Source: Paramacrobiotus richtersi
Lineage: Eukaryota; Tardigrada; Eutardigrada; Parachela; Macrobiotidae
Assembly (NCBI GenBank): GCA_034698045.1
Contig: JAQGAU010000828.1
Span: forward strand, 1-23,423
Length of the DNA stretch: 23,423 bases
Direction of reading: 5' to 3'
Shown: positions 9,316 to 19,100 of the stretch, in pieces
Layout: every line of letters starts with the position of its first letter
Numbering within the stretch: position 1 is the first letter of the stretch
Translations under genes and position numbers: made by a program
The notes under the pieces: model-generated
Told to the model about the DNA's origin: nothing
What the model saw: the letters and a program-made list of their open reading frames with translations, nothing else
Databases searched by the model: none

Positions 9316-9848
9316 CGCTTCTAATGAAGTTGCACCGATTGAGCCTGTACGCGCACCCTTGCGCACTCTATTGTTCCAAAGTGGATGCAGTGCAGTGTTT
9401 CTCCCGTTGACTTGGTTCCCGTTCCATCATAGGGGTCTCACTATATCTCAAAAGATAGAGAAAAAAATTTGGTTAGTAGTCAAAACTACTATTTTGAACC
9501 ATTGGTTCGAAAGGAAGAAGTTATGGCCGTCTCAGTTAATATAGAAGTCTACGAGACCGTTGCAGAGACCTCCCGTAGACTTGTATGCTAACTGGAAACG
9601 ATCACAACTCTTTGCTTTCGAACCAACAATTCATAACAGCAGTTTTGACTACTTACCAAAATTTTTTCTCTATCTTTTGAGATATAGTGGGACCCTTATG
9701 ATAGAAGGGAACCAATTTGCAGAAATCCCCCAAAACATAGAAGTTTACGGGAGAAACACTGCGTGAGCATCCACTTTGCAGACCAGTTCGCTGTAGTCAG
9801 TGCATTACAGCGCCCTACTGCTCAATCGAGGCAACTCCATTTGCTATG
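9316..9848. mobile_element. Second long palindromic foldback element
   Basis: The sequence folds on itself around about 9565. Positions 9439-9466 and 9662-9689 are a perfect 28-bp inverted pair, and flanking arms continue imperfectly. GTTTCTCCCG on the left faces CGGGAGAAAC on the right, AAAGTGGATGC faces GCATCCACTTT, and an outer CGATTGAGC faces GCTCAATCG. The outer limits are approximate and no clear target duplication was found. It has no transposase. Its sequence is unrelated to the palindrome at 5058-5657. Confidence 0.8.
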
Positions 9849-10013
9849 CGTTCCGGTGTTTACATGCTGCGTGCCAGCTCATAAACGACTTCATATTTCC
9901 GTGCCAGATATCTTCCGCTGAGTTCACTTGCGCACTATGGAATTTTTGACTCGAAGAACTTACATTTTTCTGTGAACACCTGGATGCGTCTGTTTTTTTG
10001 CACTGGCTTACCT

Positions 10014-10400
10014 CGGAACTTGTTGTTAAGGGCATTTGCCAGTACAAGCTGGATACTGGAAGCTAGATTTTCCGGAAATCGAAGCCGCTCGTTGTGACGC
10101 ACACGTGGTTGTAGAGAATTCACGTCTAACCGAATAGTATAAGGTTTGGCGCCGAATGAGGCGGGATTTATAGTGGAAGATCGAACTTCCGGCACTCTGT
10201 GTTTGCCGCCGCGGTATCGACAAGGCGGTTTGCCTGTACGATCGAAGCTCCACTACGTGCATGCAGTACCATGCTGCACCATGTGCGCATGAACAGTGAT
10301 GAACTCATCGATCGATCTAATTCCAGCCGAAAGATCCAAGTACCACTGTGTCGCCAGGATCGTGTCAGTGTGGAAACATGCACATTTAGTGGTCGCTGCG
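10014..10400 (-). CDS. Unidentified coding-like exon(s)
   Basis: Two minus-strand frames overlap here without low complexity. One covers 10410-10168; the other ends (about 10195-10014) in FRFPENLAS-like text before a good donor, CGAG|GTAAGC. Stretches such as TQWYLDLSAGIRSIDEFITV and KPYTIRLDVNSLQPRVRHNE look like real protein, but they lie in frames separated by a stop, so the gene would be frameshifted or have a missed intron. I do not recognise the family. It may be the remains of a gene inserted or lost in copy A, because nothing similar is seen at the matching place in copy B. Confidence 0.3.
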
Positions 10401-10438
10401 TCTGAACCAAGTTGGTTCTGACGCAGCGACCACTAAAT
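10384..10438. repeat. 55-bp snap-back hairpin, 27-bp arms
   Basis: Arms 10384-10410 and 10412-10438 are reverse complements with one mismatch and a single central base. This is the third such near-loopless hairpin of the window. There is no coding role, and the flanking sequence outside the arms is not inverted. Confidence 0.95.
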
Positions 10439-10439
10439 T

Positions 10440-10743
10440 TTCTTGTTTACGGCCATCGTACATTTTTATGAAACCATTCTGCATTCTGCAGCGACAAACA
10501 CTTACAGTGCATCGTACTCGCTGTTCGTATCAGATCGACGGCTTCCTTTATAATAATATGATATTAATTCGTGTGAAGTTAAGACTTGTTATGCTAAAAG
10601 TGCATTTGATTACCCTGCGAGCACCGGCTGGGTCAGAATTACGGCTCTGTTATTCGTACGAAGTCGGTGTTTTTGCCGTCGCGTACTTTTGAACAATCGG
10701 GTTGTATGTTCCTTTCTACTCGCACTGGGTAAGCCACAAAGCA
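10440..10743. other. Region upstream of serpin copy A
   Basis: About 300 bp with no gene. A TATA-like TTTATAATAATATG lies at 10548-10560, roughly 190 bp before the presumed ATG. The last 30 bp (GTAAGCCACAAAGCATGG) resemble the same place in copy B (GTAAATCATAAAGCATTG), so the duplication includes part of the 5' region. Confidence 0.45.
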
Positions 10744-11695
10744 TGGCTGCCGATCGAATACGATTCAGTTTGATCGAAAACAGCTATATGAACAACCATC
10801 GCCCGTGCTGCCGTGCGCAGAAATTATGTGTACGAACTCTCCGTTGCCCGCGAAAATCGCGTCATCCATGGCATACATCGCAGCGAAGGGGAAAACGCGA
10901 CAAGAAATTGCTGATGTGTTGTGCTTGGATGCGGATGTCAAGAAATTAGAATTATTCGGAATACTGGAACAAATTAAGAAAGAAGAAACAGAATGCGTGC
11001 CCATAGAGAGCATTTAGGTACTACAAGCCCGAACAGTTGTACACCCTGTACACGGCAAACGGAGCCTTTGCGGACGAAATGTTCGAGTTGAATGAAAGTT
11101 ACCGCGAAGATGTCAAGAACGTGTTCGATGCCACTTGCTTCGCCGTTCCTATTGTAACGGATCCTAACGAAACTGCACACCAGATCAACGAGTACATTGA
11201 GACGCATACCATGCGACTGCTGCGCGATGTGTTTTCTCCGGTCGAATTTACGCCGTTAACAAGACTGGTACTGGTTAATGCGCTGTATTTCAAGTCCAAC
11301 TGGGAAAATCAGTTCCACGTCCCGTATACCGTCAAGAAACCATTCATGACAGCAACTGGAGCTATATCAGTGGATATGATGCATCTCACAACAGGATGCA
11401 GGTATTTTGAAAGCAAAGAGTTGGGCGGAGCAAGATTCCTTGAAATGTCCTACTATGGAAATATGTGCAGTGCGATCTTCGTGTTGCCTGGGAAAAGAAA
11501 GCTGTTTTCCAAACGAATACCGGATCAAGGGTTGAATAAACTAATAGAACTGTTAACTTCCTCAGCCTTACTTCGGTCGATCCTAAGCATGTATCCAGTG
11601 CAACACGCTGATATCCAGTTGCCCAAGTTTCGCTTAAGGCCATATATACTCCGAGAAAGTGGCTTCGAACAGCTTCAGTTTGAGCTGTTGGGGAA
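10744..11695 (+). CDS. Serpin copy A exon 1 (body of the fold)
   Basis: The ATG at 10744 gives MAADRIRFSL, the usual serpin start. The frame slips, then from about 10805 runs to the TAG at 11015-11017, and from about 11018 an adjacent frame runs open to the donor. NALYFKSNWENQF, DMMHLTTGCRYF and ARFLEMSYYG mark strands of the serpin core. The donor is GTAAAC at 11696 in phase 2, so LLGK continues as LDMEGMLSDLGM in exon 2. Compared with other serpins the join after PKFRL is about 15 residues long. Confidence 0.85.
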
Positions 11696-12486
11696 GTAAA
11701 CATGACTGTTTTGTGTTCCTGACGTTGTTGCACGTTGATTACACTAGCTCTTAAACATTTTTTCACTGAGCAAATCCGATGCTTTCATTTTAAAACGGAT
11801 TTTTAACTTAAAAACTTCGGTCGCGTTTTGGTGGAAATGTGAAGGCACACTCATCAGTCTGAAAACTGTTTTCTATATACAATCAGGTTACCTTGCACCT
11901 TACATGGGCTTTTTTCGAAAAAAAAAGGTTAGACTGAGTTGTTGCAAAAAACCGTTTTTAAAAACGTATTTTGCCTCTTATTTCTTTTAATGTGAGAATT
12001 TTGCGAAAAGCTCATCTAAGGATGCTGTTCAATAGTTTCTCCATTTTTTAAGCCATTTGCCAGCTTTCTCCGGTAGACGGACCGCTCGCAAAACGTGCAC
12101 AAAGTTGCTTTTATCGTTTTTCCAGGATATCGATGTAAAAGAAGGTCAGTCGAGGGCACTTACTGCATTTGTGTGGTCAGTGCGGTGTGCCATCACTGCC
12201 GTCCTCAGTTAGTCAGCGCTGCCTGAGAGACAGAGAGAGCACCCGCTTCGGTCCTGTTCTGTTGTTCTAGTCTGAGCAGCCATGGCCAGCTGGTTCTGTC
12301 ACAGTTTTGTTCAAATCAGCCGGCAACAGATGTTTTTGAAAACTCTATAGTTCAGGATCCTGTAGGAATTTTATCGCAAACTAAACGGCTTCCGAAAGAG
12401 CAGATCTTCTTTCTCTAGTGTGATTTTTTTGGAAAAGATGTGGTCTCCTTATGACGTCGGAATATATATATTCCCTTAACGCAAAG
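11696..12486 (+). other. Serpin copy A intron 1 (791 bp)
   Basis: Donor GTAAAC and acceptor GCAAAG. It contains T- and A-rich runs and no coding sequence or recognised element. The acceptor lacks a pyrimidine tract directly before it, so its exact position is inferred from phase and homology. Confidence 0.65.
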
Positions 12487-12614
12487 ACTGGACATGGAGG
12501 GAATGCTTTCCGACCTGGGCATGCCCACTGCATTCAGCGACGAGGCGGATTTTTCCGGGATTTGTGCCAGCGATTCACTGCGCATCGACAAAGTGAAACA
12601 GATGGCGTATGTTT
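12487..12614 (+). CDS. Serpin copy A exon 2
   Basis: Encodes LDMEGMLSDLGMPTAFSDEA, then DFSGICASDSLRIDKVKQMA. This is the conserved serpin segment between the LPKF strand and the reactive-centre hinge. It ends at a consensus donor GTGAGT (12615) in phase 1. Read on, it would stop within three codons. Confidence 0.85.
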
Positions 12615-12694
12615 GTGAGTAGTAGTGTGATTAGCAGGAATCTGTATTACGGTCCGCTGCTCCATATGATCAAGCATTTCGCGAGCGGCGGCCG

Positions 12695-13738
12695 ATGTTA
12701 ATTGTATCGGAAGAATTACCAGTAACAAGTGTAGTCCCTCAAGGTTCTGTTCTCGGGCCGCTGTTGTTTATCTGTTTGTTCAACGAAATTCCATTGTATA
12801 TGATAAACGGTAGTTATATTTTAGTATTCGCCGATGACATCGTTGTTTTTCGCCCGTTAACTGGCTGTGACAGTTCTGCGCTACTGCAAGGTGACTTGGA
12901 CAGTCTAAGCAACTGGATTGTCAAGCACCAGTTGTCCTTTAATGTCGATAAGACCGTGCATGTGTGTTTTTCGAAAAGAAGATCTGTCAAAACTGAAAAC
13001 GAATATTTCTTATCTGGTTCCCAGATCCCAAAAAATGAGCATGTCAAGTACTTGGGAATAATTGTTGATCGGGAGTTGAGGTGGAAGCTTCATACTGAAA
13101 CATTAGTGATGAAATGTAATAAGCGGATAAATTACATCAACTCTCTTTTCCAGAAAATCGATTCGGGTGCACGCTTATCCTTGTTTCAATCCCTAGTAGT
13201 GCCATTGTTCGATTATTGCTCTGTCGTTGTCGAACCGGCATTCAAACTTTTGCGTGAGAAGCTGGAAAAATGTCAGTACAAGTTCATCAAAAACATACGA
13301 CTAGGTAGTGAGGAAAGTGATTACCGTGGAAGGTTAACTGAGCTCAACTGGGACTGCATTGAGATAAGACGGGCTAAAAATTCGCTAGCTTTCATATACA
13401 AGCTCCATTTCGGGCTTCTTCCTCTGGGTGTACTGTTTATACAGCCCTATGTTGCACCTGTTTCTGCCGCCGAATTTGTTGCAGGTCACACGCGATCATC
13501 TGACCGGCTAGCGCAGCACCCGTGCCCGCTGATGCCTGCTTCAACAACTGCATGTGGAATGACCGTTCAGTGCGCCCGCGGATCTACGATGGACCGACTA
13601 ACCGCCTTGTGGAATGAACTGGAACTTCCGTTAGCTGCCTACAGATCGCTTAATAGCTTTCGTACTGCTCTGGATTATGTTTCTTGGACGGAACTTTCTT
13701 GGACCGAGAAACATTTGTTTCTGTTTTCATCGTTTTAG
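12695..13738 (+). CDS. LINE reverse transcriptase, C-terminal part
   Basis: A 347-codon open frame with PQGSVLGPLLF (the start of the RT palm region), the catalytic box FADDIVVF (FADD in place of YADD), then LSFNVDKTVHVCF and VKYLGIIVDRELRWKLH of the RT thumb side. The C-terminal 150 residues are a Cys/Arg-rich tail common in these elements. The part before the PQGS motif, including the first RT motifs and the endonuclease, is missing. The frame is uninterrupted, which suggests a fairly recent insertion. Confidence 0.9.
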   Translation: MLIVSEELPVTSVVPQGSVLGPLLFICLFNEIPLYMINGSYILVFADDIVVFRPLTGCDSSALLQGDLDSLSNWIVKHQLSFNVDKTVHVCFSKRRSVKTENEYFLSGSQIPKNEHVKYLGIIVDRELRWKLHTETLVMKCNKRINYINSLFQKIDSGARLSLFQSLVVPLFDYCSVVVEPAFKLLREKLEKCQYKFIKNIRLGSEESDYRGRLTELNWDCIEIRRAKNSLAFIYKLHFGLLPLGVLFIQPYVAPVSAAEFVAGHTRSSDRLAQHPCPLMPASTTACGMTVQCARGSTMDRLTALWNELELPLAAYRSLNSFRTALDYVSWTELSWTEKHLFLFSSF

Positions 13739-13914
13739 CTACCTCATTGACGCTATGTATAATCTCGCAATAAATCGTGCTGTTACATTGTTATTTAGTT
13801 TTCGCTTTCTGAATGTTTTTTTTCCCTTGTAAGCTTCGTTTTCTGATCGTTCTTTTCCACCTGAACGAGGATCGTGTCTGCTGCCGAAAGGGGGCAATGC
13901 CCCGTAGCAGTGAC

Positions 13915-13920
13915 AATAAA
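13915..13920 (+). promoter_or_regulatory. LINE polyadenylation-like AATAAA
   Basis: AATAAA directly before the ATTATTATTATAAT tail (13922-13936) of the truncated LINE. It lies in a serpin intron in sense orientation, so it could cause premature polyadenylation of serpin RNA. Confidence 0.5.
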
Positions 13921-14086
13921 CCATTATTATTATAATATGCTGTCAAAGTCTGTAGCTAGCAGTGTTGAAAGTTTATTTTTGCGTGTACCAGTTAGCGGAT
14001 ATTATAGAGCATTGACGATCTCGGCTTCATTCAGACCCGAGTTGGTAAATGAATAAATTGGTGAATGCATCGCATTATAATTGCAG

Positions 14087-14268
14087 ATGTCAATGAGAAA
14101 GGGACAGAAGCAGCTGCAGCAACAGTGCAAGCGATGGTGATTTGCAGTCTGCCCCTTGTTACCCGAGCCAAATTTAAAGCAAATCGACCATTTATGTTTT
14201 TAATACGACATGACAAGAGCAACACAATTTTATTCTTGGGACGCTTATCTGATCCAACAAACTCGTAA
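14087..14268 (+). CDS. Serpin copy A exon 3 with reactive-centre loop
   Basis: Encodes VNEKGTEAAAATVQAMVICS, then LPLVTRAKFKANRPFMFLIR and a terminal GRLSDPTNS-stop. The Ala-rich hinge GTEAAAAT is that of inhibitory serpins. Counting from the hinge as in other serpins puts Cys at P1 and Ser at P1'. The loop is about two residues longer than usual, so an Arg four residues after the LPL is an alternative P1. This exon itself is undamaged. Confidence 0.9.
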
Positions 14269-14280
14269 GATACCGAACTC

Positions 14281-14958
14281 CACGATGAAATCAAAAGCGC
14301 GCTGGTTCTCACTAACCCCGCCCCGCCGGCTAACTACCACGGGATGCGGCGGACTAAATAGTTCATCGGCATGATCGCGTCGCAGCGCACCCAACGCTTG
14401 GCCCGGTGGATCTCGAGAGGCACAGTTAACAGCATCGGAATCCCTAATCAAGAGCATGTGCACATCGCGAACGAGAAGATCCGGTATGTGGAGCAGCTGT
14501 ACGAACAGACCCTGGCGCAGGGTCACGGAAAGGACGATGCGGTTGTGCAGGATCTACCGGTGGTGCAGCAGAATAACCCCCAAAGGGCGGTTGCACTCAG
14601 CCTCCTCCGCTGTACCAGTCCAGCGCCACCTTCATCCACGGGCATTCGACGGCCTCGTAACGCCCCGAGTTTAGCAGACCGGTATCTAATAAACGACCAA
14701 AAGGGTTGCGCAGCATCCCGGAGAAACCGCCGGAGATGGCTGTTGAGCGGAGCGCCCGCTGGTGGAATATTCTCACCCGACAGCTTCCAAGTGACCAGCA
14801 CGACCGGGATGGAGCCGATTTACCATGCCACACTGAATGGGTATGAGCCGGTCGGTGTGCTCAGCTGGGAGGGTAATATGAGGATGAATGATATGAACGC
14901 ATTGGACTATGGGAATCATCATTATGAAACTGATTCAGTGATTGTTGATAGCATTTAA
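14281..14958 (+). pseudogene. Degenerate second copy of the Gli C-terminal exon
   Basis: The last 100 bp align clearly with Gli copy A (NGYEPVGV...GNMRMNDMN...LDYGNHH against NEYELAGI...SNMMMNDIN...LDYENHL), and the poly(A) region also matches. Upstream, Gli-like text lies in alternating frames: SALVLTNPAPPANYHGMRRT, then EHVHIANEKIRYVEQLYEQT, then QPPPLYQSSATFIHGHSTAS followed by a stop. At least two frame slips are implied. The open frame 14371-14958 is therefore a mosaic. No zinc-finger exon exists in this copy, which starts about 10 bp after the serpin stop. Confidence 0.65.
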
Positions 14959-15018
14959 TGGAATTCTCGGTTCCGAGTTGGTTCCGTTTAGATCACGGAT
15001 TTATTAAAGGAAAGACTC

Positions 15019-15024
15019 AATAAA
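15019..15024 (+). promoter_or_regulatory. Polyadenylation signal of Gli copy B
   Basis: AATAAA in AAAGGAAAGACTCAATAAA, homologous to the signal at 6887 of copy A. A second AATAAA follows at about 15117. Confidence 0.6.
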
Positions 15025-15472
15025 AATGAATTTTTTTGGGCAAAAGCCGCCAAAACACATCACGTGGTGCAACGGCACGACGAAAGCGCTACAAGGTACA
15101 AAGTTTACAAATGTCAATAAAAGGTATGTTATGAACAGTGGCTAATTAATGTCCACGATGATATCACCGGAAATCCGGCTGCGGTTCGCTCTTTTCGACG
15201 GTTGGGGTTGTTATACTTGTAGGATTAAAATTAATCTGATTAACAGACTTAACATTTTTGACAAGTACAGTATGTCCAGTGTTCACCATTATCAACATCA
15301 CATCCATTGTTTTGGATGTTCCTGATATTAGTCGCGATATAGTAAGCCACTTAACCCTTCCGAAATATTTCAGTTTATGAAGTCACTGAAAACCGCAGTT
15401 TGCATATAGTCTACTAAATGCGGCCAACGATGGTCCGCCCGCCTGTTAACTGAGCGTGAGGATGTCGGGCTG
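15025..15472. other. Intergenic between Gli copy B and kinase 3' end
   Basis: No gene is recognised. This is the convergent region downstream of both neighbours. No convincing minus-strand AATAAA lies near the kinase stop (a TTTATT at 15000-15005 is 470 bp away). Confidence 0.5.
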
Positions 15473-16134
15473 TTATCGAGGATCTCCATTCTCATCGCAC
15501 AGCAGCTGTTCCAGCACCAGTGCGGCTGTTGCTCGATCCTTGCAGGCTGGCACCAGGCAGCGCTGAATTACACCCCTTACATCTTGATAAATTAGGTCCG
15601 AGACAAAAGGGTGGTATCCTTGGGACAACTGAAAGAGGAACGCATCGGCCGAAAAGCTTTTGCGTTCTATTTTATGAACTTCTAACTCCCCGGCGACATT
15701 TGCAACCATTTTGTAAAACAGTCGCTCCCTAATCCCCACAGAGCAGTTTGCCAGGTCAAGAATAACGCACCCGAGACTCCAAATGTCGGTGGGAAATCCA
15801 ATATTCTCGTGCTCCTTTTCAAACAACTGCATGACCATTTCTGGAGACATGTACGGGCCAGTTCCTGCCAGATCAAATCGTCCCATCTTGGAGGTGTCTC
15901 CACGAACGCGCACTGCGCCATCCAGATCTCCGATACGCAAGATACGGTTGCCAGTATCACCGGTGGCTCTGTTCATGAACACGTTGCCTGGCTTCACATC
16001 TCCATGGATGAATTGATTTTCATGCAAGAACTGCAGCCCGATTGCTAACTGTGCCGTGTATCTGCAGACTGCTTCGAGTGATAAACTGCAGACTCTTGTT
16101 CTGCACTGTGTAATGAGCTTATCCAGATCGCCAC
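15473..16134 (-). CDS. Tandem kinase exon 3
   Basis: Starts after TTTTGCAG with GGDLDKLITQ and carries the catalytic core of domain 2: FIHGDVKPGNVF, RIGDLDGAV, DLAGTGPYMSPEM, TDIWSLGCVILDL. It ends CDENGDPR-TAA. The identical end in the remnant at 7509 confirms the stop. Confidence 0.92.
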
Positions 16135-19100
16135 CTGCAAAATAACGCAAGGTTATATCATGCGCCTTCAGTTCTTCACAATTCTGTGTCCACAGCATAT
16201 TAGAATAAGGCAAACAGGCATTACGCCCCGTCACGGCATTTCTAAGCTTTGTAAGCTCAGGTGGTCGATCCCATTACAAATAATTTTCTGGTATTGGGAT
16301 ATATATGGTGTGACCATAACTATCTCCTTACGAGCAAATATACTTCATTGATTTTCAGAAGTTAGCAAAGAAACTGGAAATACAGATAGTGATTTGTTGT
16401 GTTTCGTTCGAAAATTTTTGTTTGCAGCACCAGTCACTACAATGTGGTGATCACGTTGGCTGCCAAAATTCCCACTTACTGTATACTAAAATACACGTAG
16501 CCTTAGTGGGATGTGTCTCAATCTGTCGCGCTCGCCCAGCCCACAGAAAACATGTTGCTAATGCGGTAAAATTTAAATAAGCACAATGGATGCGAATTTG
16601 TGAAAGTTGACAAGAGTCACATGAAAAAATGAAAAACAAAACTACCGACGACGCGACGCGACATTATCATCCTTACCTTCGCAGTAATCCATCATGATGT
16701 CGATGCCCGCTCCTTTCACAAGTTTCCATACGGTAACTCTGTGGTATGCTACTAAATGTGGATGTTTCAAGGATATGAGCTTCAGCCATTGCTTCTTCGG
16801 TTGTCTCCAGATGCGATCTCGTTGCATTTTTTTGATTTTATCGTTGCCGAGGGTTATTAGTTTTACGGCAACTGTTTCATCTCCCTTATAATTGCCAGAT
16901 TTAATAACTTCCGCCTTGTACACATGACCATGGGCGCCTTGTCCTACAAAGTCCTTCCGGAAATTAAAGTTGTATGTGCATTTACACCCAATCTCCTCTA
17001 TCATTTCGCGATGACCTCCAGATACTTTGTCATCAGCCACTCCATCTCCCAGAGGCCTACACATCCAGGTGCTTCCATAAGTGTGCTCTTCCAGCGCTAC
17101 CAGTTTATCGATCAACTGCCCCGCTGTTATTCTTCTTTCGACCGATCGGTGCATGCAGGAATCAACAATTTGTTTAAAATCTTTGGGGACAAAATTGGAA
17201 TCATAAAATATAGTCTCGGCTTCGAATGATTTTCTCGAAAGATTATGCATGGTTTCGAGTTTATCTAATACAGGAGTTTCAACTGAATAGAAAAACTTTA
17301 GCGATGTATCAAAAGTACAGGCAGCCAGTTCTGTCATAATGCGCCCTAGGCTCCATATATCTGTTTTACGACCATCATGCCGCATGCTCTGACTCGGCAC
17401 AGAAAGTGGGTTTGATCGAAAGGAATCAGAACTGGCCGAGCTTGGTTCCGATTCCGATATCGACGGAACTCGCATGTGCTGGAAATACGTCGCCATCACA
17501 TTGTCTAGGATTTCACCAGGAGCTTTGGAAACTCCAACTCCCATTACTTTCTGCATTCTTGTGCAAAACTCTTGCGCACGTGCTGGATCACCGGCACAAA
17601 TATTTTGCAGTACATCTAGGAACTGCAAAAATGCTTCCTTCTCAACGCCTAGGGAAGACCATTCTTCGTCGGAACGGAGAACGTCGGCGGAAATATCCTG
17701 AAGAAATTCTAAAAAAAATTGGTTCGAACCGGCATTTCCTGGGCAGAGTGGCGCTGTTTTTGTATTCGCATAGGACTCGTAATTACTGATAAGCGCATCC
17801 ATTAGCATTATAGATTCTTCATCTCCATTATCGCCCACTGCCCAGCAATAACTCAGATCTCCCTTGGCTACCGGTTTCAGTAATAAGCAGAGTGCAGAAA
17901 AATAAGGGTCGTTGCGGACGACCGAAGCGCCCTCTCTGATGATCGTCAGCACTTCCGGAGGCACCAAACCTGGGCTCTTAAACGATCGCTGGACAAATGC
18001 TGCATATGAGAACACGAAATTATCCAGACCGCAAAGACGAACACGAAAGTGATTCTCCGATGACCTGTTCACGAGAACACTGCTTCCTTTTAAATCACCG
18101 TGCATGATATTCTTTGCATGAATGTAGGCTAAACCGCTAGCAATCTGTTTGGAAAAGTCGAACAGTGTCTTCACAGGAAATGTCCTTTTGGCTTGGGTCA
18201 TTTCATGCACCATAGTGATCAAAGTGCAACCTGTAAAATGTTGAACGTGAACAGAGGAACTTGCAGATATTGGCCCTCTGGAATCCTGGACCCGCACTGT
18301 AAATTCCGCAGACTTTTGCTAGGCATGTATTTCCAGTACTGAAATGAAATTATTAATTCGAAAACAATTTCGGTACTGTTGTGACCATCACGCGATCGAT
18401 CGTCAGACCCAGTCTTCTATGTATAACGGGTGACGCTCAGATTTTGCGTTTTTTTGCCGTGACCGTTTGCGCGAGTACCGTTCACCGCATGCAGTCTTTC
18501 GATCATTCATTTTAAAGAGCATTTCATGCTCTACTAAAACCATGTAAACTTGATTGGGACGCACCTCACAGGTCGCCTTAAAAATTAGCCCGAACCATTC
18601 CGAGGAGATTAACTGTCCCATGTTCAGCAAACGCAAATTACAGCTCTTCGGAAAGAAGTAACCTAACTTCTTTTGATGTTTACGTACAAAAGATGGCCAC
18701 AAATAATTGTATGTGTGCCCTACAGACGGGCTCATTAGGAGAAATTTATCAGCGAATTAAAACTTTTGGCTGTTTTCCCAAAAATTATCAGGTTGAATTT
18801 GTCTGTCTAAATGAAAATTTTATTCCTTCTGTGAGGATGATGTGAAAAAGCCGTTTCTACTCGATTTGGAGAGCCTATTCCATAGCCTATCATAAAACAT
18901 TAAAGTAGTTCAGCACGATGATGACCGACCGAAAATATATGAGGTCAACAGTCGCGGATGGGGTCAGCATGGAATTTGGAAATCAGTGGCGCAGATCTTC
19001 TCCGCAAGCGTTTTTTTGAATTATACTGGTTGGCAAATATTTTGATGCAGTTCGGTAGAGAAAAGGATTCTCTTTCCGAGCGTATCTCATTTGTTGATTT

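Larger units (their letters stand above)
12650..13938 (+). mobile_element. 5'-truncated non-LTR retrotransposon (LINE)
   Basis: Starts inside the reverse transcriptase domain and ends with AATAAACC followed by an ATTATTATTATAAT tail, the layout of target-primed LINE copies truncated at the 5' end. The 3' UTR has a small GC hairpin (GGGGCAATGCCCC, 13892-13904) before the tail. The left border is approximate and no certain target duplication was found. The general build fits the Jockey/CR1 groups, but the clade is not assigned. Confidence 0.85.
12615..14086 (+). other. Serpin copy A intron 2 (1472 bp) carrying a LINE
   Basis: Donor GTGAGT and acceptor ATTGCAG. Most of its length is a 5'-truncated non-LTR retrotransposon in the same orientation. 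Without it the intron would be under about 200 bp. Confidence 0.8.
10744..14268 (+). pseudogene. Serpin, copy A: three exons, frameshifted near the N-terminus
   Basis: Serpins are protease inhibitors that trap a protease through an exposed reactive-centre loop. All main landmarks are here: SMAYIAAKGKTRQEIADVL (helix near the start), LVLVNALYFKSNWENQF (the conserved NALYFK.W), LEMSYYGN, SAIFVLPG, IQLPKFRL, then LGMPTAFSDEADFSGIC, the hinge NEKGTEAAAAT, and FKANRPFMFLIRH...LFLGRLSDPT. Exons are 10744-11695, 12487-12614 and 14087-14268, with GT/AG introns whose phases (2 and 1) fit. Damage consists of a frame slip near 10800 and a net 4-base gain relative to copy B near 11014-11020, which produces TAG at 11015. 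It is probably non-functional as an intact inhibitor. No signal peptide is visible from the ATG (MAADRIRFSL), which suggests an intracellular type. Confidence 0.85.

Noticed and set aside
9030..9544. Overlapping plus-strand frames
   Set aside because: Run into the foldback element, hydrophobic low-information text, no family or splice signals.
11005..11030. Possible mini-intron to rescue the serpin TAG at 11015
   Set aside because: Copy B is continuous here and the extra segment is only 4 nt; a frameshift explains it better.
18231..18297. Extension of kinase exon 2 upstream to a GTG at 18297
   Set aside because: Acceptor TTTTACAG at 18231 joins exactly to exon 1 in phase and spacing; the extension is intron.
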